Part shown: positions 42,618-52,647 of the stretch, piece after piece
Position numbering within the stretch: position 1 is the first letter of the stretch
Layout of the letters: each line of letters starts with the position of its first letter
NCBI GenBank assembly: GCA_900540625.1
Contig: UQGP01000002.1
Location: forward strand, 1-64,000
Origin: an uncultured Porphyromonadaceae bacterium
GTDB lineage: Bacteria > Bacteroidota > Bacteroidia > Bacteroidales > Muribaculaceae
Length of the DNA: 64,000 nucleotides
Direction: 5' to 3'
The notes under the pieces: model-generated
The model's input: the letters and a program-made list of their open reading frames with translations, nothing else
The model's database searches: none
Told to the model about the DNA's origin: nothing
Program-made: the position numbers and the translations under genes

Positions 42618-44732
42618 ATGGAATTCAAGCTAAAATCAGCATATAAGCCGACGGGCGATCAGCCGCAGGCTATCGAACAATTGGTGGCCGGGGTGCGCGA
42701 GGGCGTCCCGGCTCAGGTGTTGCTCGGCGTCACCGGCTCAGGCAAGACCTTCACTATGGCCAATGTCATCGAGCAGGTGCAGCGCCCTACCCTTATCCTG
42801 AGCCATAATAAAACCCTTGCGGCACAGCTGTACAGCGAGATGAAAGGGTTCTTCCCTGACAACTCGGTACAGTATTTTATATCTTACTATGACTATTACC
42901 AGCCGGAGGCTTACATTCCTTCAGCGGACAAGTATATCGAAAAGGACTTGATGGTCAATGAAGAAATTGACCGTCTGCGCCTTTCCACAGTATCGGCCTT
43001 GATGTCCGGACGTCGCGACATAGTCATTGTGTCATCAGTGTCGTGCCTTTACGGTATGGGCAATCCCGAAGATTTTCATGCCACGGCATTGAAGGTGTCG
43101 GTAGGCATGCACATCACGCGCAACGACCTGTTGCGCCGCCTCGTAGCTGCACTGTATAGCCGCAACGAGACCGACCTGGCCCGCGGCACATTCCGCGTGC
43201 GCGGCGACACGGTGGATGTACGCCTGGCCTATGAGGAAATCGTGGTACGTATCGTCTTTTGGGGCGATGAAATCGAGTCTATTTCATCGATACATCCCGA
43301 AGACGGCGTAAGCATGGGCAACCACGATAGTTTCAACATCTATCCGGCCAACCTTTTTGTGACCACTCCCGAGCGTCAAGCGGCCGCGATAGCGCAGATA
43401 CAGCTCGACCTCGGACAGCAAATCGAGGAATTTAACCGCGAGGGCAAACCGCTGGAGGCCGCACGCCTGCGCGAGCGCGTAACCTACGATGTCGAGATGA
43501 TTCAAGAACTGGGCTACTGCTCCGGCATCGAAAACTATAGCCGCTACTTCGACGGGCGCCAACCCGGTGCGCGGCCTTTCTGTCTGCTTGACTACTTGCC
43601 CAAAGACTTCCTGACAATCATCGATGAGAGCCACGTCACAATTCCCCAAGTGCGTGCCATGTACGGCGGCGACCTATCGCGCAAGATGAACCTCGTGCAG
43701 TATGGCTTCCGCCTGCCGGCAGCGCTGGACAACCGCCCGCTCAAATTCGAGGAATTCGAGGCACTGACACATCAGACATTGTATGTATCGGCCACACCCG
43801 CCGACTACGAGTTGGCGCGCAGCGAGGGCGTCATTGTCGAGCAGGTTATACGCCCCACCGGACTGCTCGACCCCGAAATTACAGTCGTGCCGTCTACGCA
43901 CCAAATCGACCACCTACTCGAAGAAATACGTCGCCAAGTGGAGCGTGGCGAACGCACCTTGGTGACCACGCTGACCAAGCGCATGGCCGAGGAGCTGAAC
44001 GATTATTTGGCCAAACTCGACATCAAGACCGCATACATACACAGCGATGTCGAGACTATGGATCGCATCAAAATCTTGGACGACCTACGTGCCGGCGTCT
44101 ATGACGTACTTATCGGCGTCAACCTTCTGCGCGAGGGCCTCGACCTGCCCGAGGTATCGCTTGTGGCCATCCTCGATGCGGACAAGGAAGGCTTCCTGCG
44201 CAGCCACCGCTCGCTGACACAAACCGTGGGACGCGCCGCACGCAACCTCAACGGGCGTGTCATTATGTACGCCGACCATATCACCGAGTCAATGCAGCGC
44301 ACCATCGACGAGACTCACCGTCGCCGCGAAATCCAACTGGCTTACAACGCCGAGCACGGCATTACACCCAAGGCCATCATCAAAGCTCGCAATGCCATCA
44401 TCGGACACGAAGACCCCGATGAAGTGGCAGCACCGATGGCCAAACGTGCATCACGCCAAGGACTTCAAACCAAAACTCAGGCTGCAAAGCCTATACCATA
44501 TATGAGCGAATACGCACCACAGGCCGACATCGCCGCCGATCCGGTCATGGCATACATGAACGCCGACGAATTGCAACGCCAAGCCACGGCTCTGCGCCGC
44601 GATATGCTCAAGGCCGCCAAAGATATGCAGTTTATGGAAGCTGCGCGACTACGCGACCTCGTACTGAAAATCGAAGATCGCATACAGCGACTTTCCGACA
44701 AGCCCACCGACATAAACCATTCGGGCAAATAA
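42618..44732 (+). CDS. uvrB: Excinuclease ABC subunit B
   Basis: 704 residues, the usual UvrB length. UvrB is the damage-verifying helicase-like core of nucleotide excision repair, loaded by UvrA and cut by UvrC. Seen: Walker A GVTGSGKTF (K43), the beta-hairpin region YYDYYQPEAYIP, DESH in TIIDESHVTIPQ, motif VI QTVGRAARNLNG, and a C-terminal UVR domain (LRRDMLKAAKDMQFMEAARL) for UvrC contact. The start at MEFKLKSAYK is canonical. It is 10 bp before a radical-SAM gene and probably co-transcribed with it. Confidence 0.98.
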   Translation: MEFKLKSAYKPTGDQPQAIEQLVAGVREGVPAQVLLGVTGSGKTFTMANVIEQVQRPTLILSHNKTLAAQLYSEMKGFFPDNSVQYFISYYDYYQPEAYIPSADKYIEKDLMVNEEIDRLRLSTVSALMSGRRDIVIVSSVSCLYGMGNPEDFHATALKVSVGMHITRNDLLRRLVAALYSRNETDLARGTFRVRGDTVDVRLAYEEIVVRIVFWGDEIESISSIHPEDGVSMGNHDSFNIYPANLFVTTPERQAAAIAQIQLDLGQQIEEFNREGKPLEAARLRERVTYDVEMIQELGYCSGIENYSRYFDGRQPGARPFCLLDYLPKDFLTIIDESHVTIPQVRAMYGGDLSRKMNLVQYGFRLPAALDNRPLKFEEFEALTHQTLYVSATPADYELARSEGVIVEQVIRPTGLLDPEITVVPSTHQIDHLLEEIRRQVERGERTLVTTLTKRMAEELNDYLAKLDIKTAYIHSDVETMDRIKILDDLRAGVYDVLIGVNLLREGLDLPEVSLVAILDADKEGFLRSHRSLTQTVGRAARNLNGRVIMYADHITESMQRTIDETHRRREIQLAYNAEHGITPKAIIKARNAIIGHEDPDEVAAPMAKRASRQGLQTKTQAAKPIPYMSEYAPQADIAADPVMAYMNADELQRQATALRRDMLKAAKDMQFMEAARLRDLVLKIEDRIQRLSDKPTDINHSGK

Positions 44733-44742
44733 CATAAGACCT

Positions 44743-46740
44743 ATGGAGTACGTAGACGAATTGGCTTTAGGCTCTATGGACAAGCGACTGTGGCTGCCCA
44801 CCACCGTCAAGGAAATCGAAGCACTCGGCTGGGATCGCCCGGACGTCATACTCTTCAGCGGCGATGCCTACATCGACCACCCTTCCTTCGGTGCAGCCGT
44901 GATAGGGCGCACACTCCAGGCCGCCGGCTACCGCGTGGCGATAGTGCCACAGCCCAATTGGCAGGACGACCTACGCGACTTCCGCAAACTGGGCATACCG
45001 CGACTATTCTTCGGCATAAGCGCCGGAGCCATGGACTCCATGGTTAACCATTACACAGCCGCCCGTCGACGCCGTGCCGATGATGCCTACACCCCCGGAG
45101 GACGCCACGGCGCACGACCAGACTACCCTACAATCGTATATTCAGAGATTCTCAAAAAGCTATTCCCGGACGTTCCTGTCGTGGTGGGCGGCATTGAGGC
45201 CTCGCTTCGGCGCTTATCTCACTACGACTATTGGCAAGACCGCTTGCGTCCCTCCATACTATTGGACTGCCAAGCCGATATACTGGTCTATGGAATGGGC
45301 GAACGCACCATCACAGCCATTGCCGAAGCGTTGGATGCCGGTACGCCCGTCAGTCAACTCACCGACATCAGGCAGACCGTGGTACGCGTCAACGCCACAG
45401 ACATCCCGGCGGCAGATGACAACAACATCATACTCAATTCGTGGGAACAATGCCTACGCGACCGTCGTTGTCAAAGTCTCAATTTCAAGCATATCGAACA
45501 GCAAAGCAACCGCCGCAACGGAGGTGCAACCCTATGGCAGCAATACGGCAAAAGCGGCGTCAAAGCCAACCCGATGTACCCGGCTATGAACACCGGCGAG
45601 ATTGACGCATCATTCGACCTGCCCTACACTCGTATGCCCCATCCACGCTACCGCGGCAAACGCATCCCGGCCTACGAGATGATTCGACATTCAGTCAATA
45701 TGCACCGCGGATGCTTCGGCGGTTGCGCCTTCTGCACCATCTCGGCACACCAAGGCAAGTTCATAGCCTCGCGTTCGGCCGAATCAATACTGCGCGAAGC
45801 CAAAGCCGTCACACAAATGCCCGATTTCAAAGGATATATCAGCGACCTCGGCGGTCCAAGCGCCAATATGTACGGTATGCACGGACGCGACACCGATATC
45901 TGCGCCAAATGCCTGCGCCCTTCGTGTCTGCATCCACGCGTATGCCCCAACCTCAACACCGACCACTCGGCACTTCTCGACATATACCATAAGGTGGATG
46001 CCCTCAAAGGCGTCAAAAAGTCCTTCGTCGGCAGCGGCGTTCGCTACGATTTATCTATGCACCATACCGGCGACCCGCACATCGATGCCGTCAACCTGCG
46101 ATACAACCGCGAACTCATCGAGCACCACGTCTCGGGTCGCCTCAAAGTTGCACCGGAACACACCGAAGACCGCGTCCTCGAAGTCATGCGCAAACCATCC
46201 TTCGACCTGTTTTACGACTTCAAAGAAATATTTGAAGACGTAAATCGTCGCTGCGGAATACGTCAGCAACTGATACCGTACTTCATTTCCAGCCATCCCG
46301 GGTGCCACGAAGAGGATATGGCAATCTTGGCCGCACGCACCAAAGACTTGGATATGCACCTCGAGCAGGTCCAAGACTTCACGCCCACCCCGATGACGCT
46401 GGCCACCGAGATATATTACTCGGGCATACACCCATACACCGGCGAAAAGGTATTCTGCGCCACAGACGCACGCGCCAAGGAGGCCCAACGACAATATTTC
46501 TTCTGGTACGACCGGACACGTCGCGATGCTATTATAGCCTCATTACGGCGTCTGCGCCGACAAGACCTCGTCGGCAAACTTTTCCCTGCATACCGTCCTT
46601 ACGGACCCTCCGGCGGAAGCAGTCACAACCGCAACGGATACAGCCAAGGCACCGGATATGCCGCACAAAAACGCAAACCATCATCGGACAATCAACGCAA
46701 GAACGCCTCAAAAGACTTCAAACACAAACCACATAAATAA
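44743..46740 (+). CDS. YgiQ family radical SAM protein
   Basis: 665 residues. An N-terminal B12-like/Rossmann part (WDRPDVILFSGDAYIDHPSF) precedes a radical-SAM barrel with the cluster motif CFGGCAFC (C324, C328, C331). The TISAHQGKFIASRS and KVAPEHTEDRVL motifs are typical of YgiQ/UPF0313. The C-terminus is a basic tail rich in Asn, Ser and Lys. The reaction is unknown; the family has a radical-SAM fold and a cobalamin-domain-like N-terminus. It sits 10 bp after uvrB and 8 bp before a peptidase gene, so it is in one operon with both. Confidence 0.93.
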   Translation: MEYVDELALGSMDKRLWLPTTVKEIEALGWDRPDVILFSGDAYIDHPSFGAAVIGRTLQAAGYRVAIVPQPNWQDDLRDFRKLGIPRLFFGISAGAMDSMVNHYTAARRRRADDAYTPGGRHGARPDYPTIVYSEILKKLFPDVPVVVGGIEASLRRLSHYDYWQDRLRPSILLDCQADILVYGMGERTITAIAEALDAGTPVSQLTDIRQTVVRVNATDIPAADDNNIILNSWEQCLRDRRCQSLNFKHIEQQSNRRNGGATLWQQYGKSGVKANPMYPAMNTGEIDASFDLPYTRMPHPRYRGKRIPAYEMIRHSVNMHRGCFGGCAFCTISAHQGKFIASRSAESILREAKAVTQMPDFKGYISDLGGPSANMYGMHGRDTDICAKCLRPSCLHPRVCPNLNTDHSALLDIYHKVDALKGVKKSFVGSGVRYDLSMHHTGDPHIDAVNLRYNRELIEHHVSGRLKVAPEHTEDRVLEVMRKPSFDLFYDFKEIFEDVNRRCGIRQQLIPYFISSHPGCHEEDMAILAARTKDLDMHLEQVQDFTPTPMTLATEIYYSGIHPYTGEKVFCATDARAKEAQRQYFFWYDRTRRDAIIASLRRLRRQDLVGKLFPAYRPYGPSGGSSHNRNGYSQGTGYAAQKRKPSSDNQRKNASKDFKHKPHK

Positions 46741-46748
46741 GTTACGTT

Positions 46749-48869
46749 ATGCACAAAGCACTAATTATGAGCGCAACAGCACTTATGCTCAACGCAATGA
46801 CGCCAACAGCCGCACTGGCCGGCGAAGATACGGACATCATTGACCGCCCGGACTTCAAGAGTACTACAGGCATATTCGACATCGATGCCCTCGAAGCTCT
46901 CGGACGCGTTTCCGAGCCCCGCGTATCTCCCGACGGCAAACGCGTACTCTTCGGCGTAAGCTACGAAAGCGTACCACAAAACAAATCCAACCGCGACCTC
47001 TACGTCATGAACATCGACGGCACGGGCATGACGCGCATCACCAAGACAGCACAAAGCGAGAACTCGGCCGTATGGATAGACAACGGCGCACGCATTGCCT
47101 TTGTATACGCCGAAAAGGACTCCACACCTCAGCTGTGGGTGATGAATGCCGACGGTACGGAACGCCACGCCGTCACCAATGTCGACGGAGGCATCGAAGG
47201 CTTTTTGTTCTCACCGGATCAATCCAAAGTCGTACTTATCGGCACAGTAAAGTACAACCGTACAGCAGCCGATATCTATCCGGATCTGCCCAAGGCAACC
47301 GGACGCGTCATCGACGACATCATGTACAAACACTGGGACACCTGGGTTACGGAAATACCCCACCCCTTTGTAGGCTCGTTTGACGGCCAAAGCGTTACAG
47401 AACTCAAAGACATCATGGAAGGCGAGCCCTACGAATCGCCCATGCGACCCTTTGGCGGCGTCGAGTCCTTCGCCTGGAGTCCCGACAGCAAGACACTCGT
47501 ATACACCTCGCGCAAAAAGACCGGACTGGAATATGCCATATCCACCAATAGCGATTTGTACGCATACGACCTGGCTTCCGGCACCACAACCAACCTTACC
47601 GAAGGAATGATGGGGTACGACACCAACCCCGCATTCTCGCCCGACGGACGATACATGGCATGGCTGTCCATGAAACGAGACGGATACGAAGCTGACAAAA
47701 ACCGGCTGTTCATACGCGACAACGCCACCGGTCAAAAGACCGATCTCACAGCCGATTGGGACTATACCATCGAAGAATTTGCATGGAATCCCGACGGCAA
47801 AAACATCTGGTTTATAGCCTACCATCAAGGCGTGGCCCCAATATTTAATATGGAAGTAGCCACACACAAGGTTACCACCGTGGCCGAAGGCCTCTACGAT
47901 TACACCACCCTTGCACCGGTAGACCGCAAGACCGTAGTGACTATGCGCCACTCAATGCTTCGCCCCAACGAAATCTACCGCATAGGGCCCAAAGCCAAGA
48001 AAGGCGTGAAAGAAGACGTAGCCCTGACAGATATCAACGGCGACATCTTTGCTCAACTCACGATGCCCACAGTCGAAGCCAAGAAGGTGCCCACTACCGA
48101 TGGCAAAGAAATGCTTACATGGGTCATATACCCGCCCAAATTCGATGCGACACAAAAATATCCGGCCATACTCTACTGCCAAGGCGGTCCGCAAAGCGCC
48201 GTCAGCCAGTTCTGGAGCTACCGTTGGAACTTCGCACTCATGGCCTCCAACGGGTATATTATGATTGCGCCCAACCGCCGCGGTGTTCCCGGATTCGGTA
48301 CCGAATGGGAAGAACAGATCTCCAAAGACTACCCCGGACAAAACATGCGCGACTACCTTAGCGCCGTCGATTATATGAAAGCCAACGAACCGGCCATCGA
48401 TCCGACTCGCATCGGAGCCACCGGCGCCAGCTACGGCGGATTCTCCGTATACTGGCTTGCAGGCAATCACGACAAACGCTTCGCCGCCCTGTGGGCTCAT
48501 GCCGGCATCTTCAACACCGAGGCACAATACCTCGAAACCGAAGAAATGTGGTTTGCAAATTGGGACATGGGCGGAGCATTCTGGGACAAAGATAACGCCG
48601 CCGCACAGCGTACCTTTGCAGCCTCACCCCACCGATTCGTTGACCGTTGGGACACACCCATAATGATCAGCCATGGCGAGAAAGACTACCGCATCCTCGC
48701 ATCGCAAGGCATGGCCGCCTTCAATGCAGCCAAGATGCGCGGTATACCCGCCGAGATGGTCATCTTCCCCGACGAAAACCACTGGATTCTCAAGCCTCAG
48801 AACGCTGTAATGTGGCAACGTCTGTTCTTCCGTTGGTTCGACCGCTGGCTCAAGCCCGACAAGAAGTAA
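46749..48869 (+). CDS. S9 family prolyl-oligopeptidase-like peptidase, exported
   Basis: 706 residues. A signal peptide (ALIMSATALMLNAMTPTAALA) sends it to the periplasm. A WD40-like beta-propeller (about 40-430; repeated SPDGK and NPDGK motifs) covers a C-terminal alpha/beta-hydrolase with nucleophile S561 in GATGASYGGF and catalytic H678 in PDENHWILKP. Bacteroidota members act as dipeptidyl or acyl-peptidases in peptide breakdown. The start at 46749 puts the hydrophobic segment at the N-terminus. A small gene follows after 26 bp. Confidence 0.93.
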   Translation: MHKALIMSATALMLNAMTPTAALAGEDTDIIDRPDFKSTTGIFDIDALEALGRVSEPRVSPDGKRVLFGVSYESVPQNKSNRDLYVMNIDGTGMTRITKTAQSENSAVWIDNGARIAFVYAEKDSTPQLWVMNADGTERHAVTNVDGGIEGFLFSPDQSKVVLIGTVKYNRTAADIYPDLPKATGRVIDDIMYKHWDTWVTEIPHPFVGSFDGQSVTELKDIMEGEPYESPMRPFGGVESFAWSPDSKTLVYTSRKKTGLEYAISTNSDLYAYDLASGTTTNLTEGMMGYDTNPAFSPDGRYMAWLSMKRDGYEADKNRLFIRDNATGQKTDLTADWDYTIEEFAWNPDGKNIWFIAYHQGVAPIFNMEVATHKVTTVAEGLYDYTTLAPVDRKTVVTMRHSMLRPNEIYRIGPKAKKGVKEDVALTDINGDIFAQLTMPTVEAKKVPTTDGKEMLTWVIYPPKFDATQKYPAILYCQGGPQSAVSQFWSYRWNFALMASNGYIMIAPNRRGVPGFGTEWEEQISKDYPGQNMRDYLSAVDYMKANEPAIDPTRIGATGASYGGFSVYWLAGNHDKRFAALWAHAGIFNTEAQYLETEEMWFANWDMGGAFWDKDNAAAQRTFAASPHRFVDRWDTPIMISHGEKDYRILASQGMAAFNAAKMRGIPAEMVIFPDENHWILKPQNAVMWQRLFFRWFDRWLKPDKK

Positions 48870-48895
48870 TATATTCACCGAACGCCTGACACCCA

Positions 48896-49420
48896 ATGTC
48901 TAAAGCCGCACTTCGCAAAGAATTGGTCAAGATGTCACAGGAACAACTTGTGACGCTCATTCTCGACCTATATTCGGCACGTCCCCAAGCCAAAGAGTAC
49001 TTTGAATTCTTCCTCAATCCCGACGAAAAAGAATTGTACGCCAAGTACATCAAAATCGTCGAAAAGGAGGTGTACCGTTCAAAGCGTGGAATGCTATGTG
49101 CCAGGGTCTCGTATCTCAACGCATACATCAAGGACTTCGCATCCTTCGGCGTATCCGCTTCCGCAGTCATCGACCTTACACTACACATAGCACGCATAAT
49201 CCTAATCTTGGAACGCGCCTACTATATGACCGATGCCTTGCATAACAGCGGCGGCAAATTCATTGTAGCAGCTTTGACTCGCGCCAACGATGCAGGCCTA
49301 TTCAAAGAAACCATGCAGTGTATCGAGAATTTGCTTGCCATACCGCAAGTCAGGCCGGGCTATGCGCGCGAAATCAAAGAACAAATCGCCGATTACCTGA
49401 TGGAAGCTCAAAAGGAATGA
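48896..49420 (+). CDS. DUF6155-type protein
   Basis: 174 residues, all helical. The sequence SKAALRKELVKMSQEQLVTL, ILDLYSARPQAKEYFEFFLN and YAKYIKIVEKEVY is what I recall as the DUF6155 family of small Bacteroidota proteins, function unknown. No signal or membrane segment. It lies 26 bp downstream of the peptidase gene and before a strong terminator, so it is the last gene of the uvrB-ygiQ-peptidase group. Confidence 0.75.
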   Translation: MSKAALRKELVKMSQEQLVTLILDLYSARPQAKEYFEFFLNPDEKELYAKYIKIVEKEVYRSKRGMLCARVSYLNAYIKDFASFGVSASAVIDLTLHIARIILILERAYYMTDALHNSGGKFIVAALTRANDAGLFKETMQCIENLLAIPQVRPGYAREIKEQIADYLMEAQKE

Positions 49421-49466
49421 CTCTTGCAGCTCTTGCCTAACGATACGCAGAGCTAATCCCAAAACA

Positions 49467-49505
49467 AAGGGCCGGAAAGCACTATACGCCTTCCGGCCCT
49501 TGCTA
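49467..49505 (+). terminator. Intrinsic terminator after the uvrB group
   Basis: aagggccggaa (49467-49477) pairs perfectly over 11 bp with ttccggccctt (49491-49501), loop 13 bases, then tgctatta. Strong stem but a weak T run. Confidence 0.8.
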
Positions 49506-49628
49506 TTATAAGTACGTGTAATAATCGTCAATATCTCCGCAAAAATGCCCGAAACGGAGACTGCATTTGGTGCTATGGATTTTTTTTAAGAACTTAGCGG
49601 TGCAAAAAGAGTCAAGACTTAAACCAAG

Positions 49629-50525
49629 ATGCAACTATCGACCTGCATAAAATACAAATATATATTCGTACGCACACTCATCCTTGCGATTCTGCCTCTG
49701 GTGATGTGCACTTTCCCGTCCTGTCATTCGTCCAAAGGGAGTACGGCTCAAGAGGTCAATTCACGTCCGGCTTCCAAGCCTGAGGGCAAAAGGCATAAGC
49801 CGGACACTCCTGCTGCTACTTCCAAAATGGGCAAAGCCTTGGTGTCCGAGGCTCGCAAATGGATTGGAACGCCATACGTCTACGGCGGACACTCGCGCAA
49901 AGGCACTGACTGCTCGGGATTTCTTATGGAAGTGTTTCGTGAATGCGCCGGAATTTCACTGCCGCGTAGTTCGCGGGAGCAGCAGGCATACTGCCACCCT
50001 ATCGACCGCGAATACCTTGCCGTGGGTGACTTGGTGTTTTTCTCGAGCAAACGAAGCGGTGGACGCGTATCGCACGTGGGTATGTATATCGGCGACGGAC
50101 GTATGATACACGCTTCGTCCAGCCGCGGAGTCGTCGAAGATGACCTTGCTTCACAGTATTTTGTCACCTATTACCAAGGAGCAGGACGTGTCCCCCAATT
50201 GGCTAACGCTAACCCTATTCCGACAAAGAGTACTCAGTCCGGGACTAATCCATCGTCCGATGTCGGCAATAACAATAGCTCGGCGACACAAGCGTCCGAA
50301 AGACAACGTGCCGACAGCCGTTCCGAAACTGAACGGACTCACACACTCAAACCTAACAATACACGGCCTGCACAACAGCCCGATGCTCAAACATCCGGAC
50401 GTGTACGTGCACAAACAACGCCCACCCAAGCCGTAAAACAGCAAGCCGCACCACAAGACACGACCGCAACAACGCGTCCCGAAATCGTGGTCCGCGACGC
50501 CTTTTCAAAGACTAAGAAGAAATAG
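49629..50525 (+). CDS. C40 (NlpC/P60) cell-wall peptidase lipoprotein
   Basis: 298 residues. An N-terminal hydrophobic segment ends in FPSC, with C32 as a possible lipidation site, so it is probably periplasmic and membrane-bound. The NlpC/P60 domain (about 66-190) has C95 in KGTDCSGF, H149 in RVSHVGMYIGDG and H161 in MIHASS as the catalytic triad. It should cut peptide stems of peptidoglycan. The last 100 residues are a low-complexity tail rich in Ser, Thr, Gln, Asn and Pro. It has its own terminator upstream and the converging MFS gene downstream. Confidence 0.92.
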   Translation: MQLSTCIKYKYIFVRTLILAILPLVMCTFPSCHSSKGSTAQEVNSRPASKPEGKRHKPDTPAATSKMGKALVSEARKWIGTPYVYGGHSRKGTDCSGFLMEVFRECAGISLPRSSREQQAYCHPIDREYLAVGDLVFFSSKRSGGRVSHVGMYIGDGRMIHASSSRGVVEDDLASQYFVTYYQGAGRVPQLANANPIPTKSTQSGTNPSSDVGNNNSSATQASERQRADSRSETERTHTLKPNNTRPAQQPDAQTSGRVRAQTTPTQAVKQQAAPQDTTATTRPEIVVRDAFSKTKKK

Positions 50526-50662
50526 AGTTCACCATTATATCCCTTCGTTCACGCCATCGCAATGACGAGATAAGGGCTATGAAACACTGTCCGTAGATTA
50601 TCTAATCCACAGTAGCTGTATTATATATCTTTAATTGAGGGTTTACTCAAACAAAGGCGATC

Positions 50663-51907
50663 TTATTCGCAGTCCATATACAAACGGCGACGGAGGAAGA
50701 AAGCACGTGTACGCAACAGAAACATAGCTGCACCTCCGGCCTGTACCGCAGCAGCAGCCCAAAAAGCCGCAGCATAGCCCGCATATTCGGCCAAAACGCC
50801 ACCGGCGAGCATACCCACACCTACGCCTACGTCCCAGGAAATTAGTATGGACGAATTGGCCGTACCGCGCTGATCGTGCCTGGCCACCTTTATAAACATA
50901 TTCAAAAATGCCGGATACATACGACCGTTGCCAAGCCCTATGAGCAATGCCGAGGCATAATATGCCCATTGTCCGGGACTCAGCGCAAACAGGGTATAGC
51001 CCACCGTGGAAACAAACACGCCAAATACACAATTGGCGGTGATGTGCCCTTGCCGCAAAGAGCGCGAGCCCCACAAACGAGACACAAAAAGCCCCGCGGC
51101 CAGAAGCGCAAAAAACACGCCTGTGCCTCCGGTAATACCAAGTTTTTCCTTGGCATATATGGCGACATAACTGCTCAATATACCCCAACACAATGCAAAA
51201 AAGCTGATATTGACAGCCATCATCCAGGCTCGCGTCAGGAAAAAGTGGTCGAGGCTGAGACGTCGCTTGCCCGGCACCGGCGGCCGCTGCGGCATCTTCA
51301 GCGACATCGTACACAGCATTCCAAGCAAAGCAGCAAAAAGCGCTATCCAAAACAACAGCACAAAGTTCCCGGTGACATCATATAAGTAAACACCGGCCGA
51401 CGGAGCTATCGCCATAGCCAGATTGTTGCTCAAACCATAATATCCTATACCCTCGTTGCGCCGCTCGGACGGCAAAACATCTATAGCCGCTGTACTATTG
51501 GCTACTGTCGTAGCGCCGAAGGGCAGACCATGAAGTGTACGCACTATGGCAAACATCAATAATGTTCCGGCGGCAATATAGCCGGCAAAACATATAAAGA
51601 AAAAGAAGAAACATATCACCAAGACACGCTTGCGATCAAACGTGTCTACGATAAAGCCGCTGAAAGGTCGTATTATCAGTGCTGCAATGACGTAGCCGGA
51701 CAATACTATGCCTATAGTGTCTTTGTCCGCATGAAACATATCCGAAAGATATATCGGCAGTAGCGGTGTCAGAAGAAAGAATGCAAAAAACAGCAAGAAG
51801 TTGGAACACATCAATTTAACGTAATTTGTATTCCATAATTTGCGGGGCTCGGCAACTACACCGGACGAGCCGGACACCTTTTCCTTATCTATAACTTCTT
51901 TTCCCAT
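50663..51907 (-). CDS. MFS transporter
   Basis: 414 residues with twelve predicted membrane helices. The motif-A-like loop between TM2 and TM3 (GFIVDTFDRKRVL) and TM4-5 (LHGLPFGATTVANSTAAIDV) mark a major-facilitator drug-efflux or sugar-efflux type carrier. The first 25 residues (KEVIDKEKVSGSSGVVAEPR) are a charged cytoplasmic leader. The substrate cannot be told from the sequence. A minus-strand TACCTTTG box at 51970-51963 lies about 55 bp upstream and should be its promoter. Confidence 0.9.
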   Translation of the reverse strand: MGKEVIDKEKVSGSSGVVAEPRKLWNTNYVKLMCSNFLLFFAFFLLTPLLPIYLSDMFHADKDTIGIVLSGYVIAALIIRPFSGFIVDTFDRKRVLVICFFFFFICFAGYIAAGTLLMFAIVRTLHGLPFGATTVANSTAAIDVLPSERRNEGIGYYGLSNNLAMAIAPSAGVYLYDVTGNFVLLFWIALFAALLGMLCTMSLKMPQRPPVPGKRRLSLDHFFLTRAWMMAVNISFFALCWGILSSYVAIYAKEKLGITGGTGVFFALLAAGLFVSRLWGSRSLRQGHITANCVFGVFVSTVGYTLFALSPGQWAYYASALLIGLGNGRMYPAFLNMFIKVARHDQRGTANSSILISWDVGVGVGMLAGGVLAEYAGYAAAFWAAAAVQAGGAAMFLLRTRAFFLRRRLYMDCE

Positions 51908-51962
51908 CGTACTCTATACAATATAATACTTTTAGCCGATGAAGTCTCAGCGAAAACCGGAG

Positions 51963-51970
51963 CAAAGGTA
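51963..51970 (-). promoter_or_regulatory. -7 box of the MFS gene
   Basis: TACCTTTG on the minus strand, exact; the -33 region (TTTTAG-like at 51997-51992) is poor. Confidence 0.5.
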
Positions 51971-52160
51971 GCACATTTTTTTTGAATAGGGCTAAAAACA
52001 AAACATCGGCAAATCATAATCAGGACATATCCAAGTGAGACAGATACGATCAAAATATCCCCCAAATCCAAGGAAACATATTGCAGCATCATTATCTTAT
52101 TGACTACCCTACACTACGATAACTCGTATACTTACAAATGCTGACGGTATATATAGGCAC

Positions 52161-52223
52161 AAAAAAAATTACCCGTCATCACGACGCGTAATCTTCTTAC
52201 CTTAAATCTAATACCATGAAAAA
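52161..52223 (-). ncRNA. Small RNA candidate on the minus strand
   Basis: A full promoter on the minus strand (TTTG 52260-52257, 20 bases, TACCTTTG 52236-52229) points to a start near 52222. The transcript (cagtttttcatggtattaga, ttaaggtaagaagattacgc and so on) ends in a hairpin attac/gtaat with an inner cgtc/gacg stem (52192-52168) and eight T (52168-52161), about 60 nt in total. It contains no open frame worth naming. Such a short promoter-to-terminator unit is typical of a trans-acting sRNA. Confidence 0.55.
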
Positions 52224-52228
52224 CTGTA

Positions 52229-52260
52229 CAAAGGTATAGCCTATAGATATTCCCACCAAA
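52229..52260 (-). promoter_or_regulatory. Promoter of the small minus-strand RNA
   Basis: TTTG and TACCTTTG with a 20-base spacer, both exact, one of the best promoter matches in the window. It faces away from nhaD. Confidence 0.65.
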
Positions 52261-52647
52261 TTTTTAAGGATAAAAATGCGTGTATTTAACTTTATTTAAT
52301 CTGCACAAGCCTATCTACGCATTTAATAAACATTCATTAACATTAGACCTCAGGTATCAGTCAATAAATTCCACTATCTGTTTGATTGTCCATCTCCCGT
52401 TTTCTCGAAAACCGTATACGCCCACACCTCTACCGCCCTTACGCCGATACACACGACAAAAAAAGCACTTATTTTAACGCTAAAAGCCGGTTTTACTAAT
52501 TCTTATTAAAAGTACCGGAACCAAAATTTATTTACGGAAATTTTTCCTAAATTTGTGACAAATTTCCGTTGGAAACATAAGCCCATAGGAGATTTTACGC
52601 AGAAAACAGTCTTACACACCCCTTTAACACCCCACCATCAAAGCATT

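Larger units (their letters stand above)
52008..52647. other. Divergent intergenic region, MFS gene to nhaD
   Basis: About 640 bp without a protein gene. It holds the small minus-strand promoter-terminator unit described separately (52161-52260) and, at 52548-52555, an exact TAAATTTG box for nhaD whose -33 partner is weak. The stretch 52270-52520 is AT-rich and nothing else was recognised in it; an open frame at 52280-52477 has no protein-like features. Confidence 0.5.

Noticed and set aside
51889..52092. A 67-codon minus-strand frame overlapping the MFS gene start
   Set aside because: It contains the MFS -7 box and overlaps the MFS coding start in another frame.
52280..52477. A 65-codon frame upstream of nhaD
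   Set aside because: AT-rich, no start context or motif, ends far from nhaD; probably chance.
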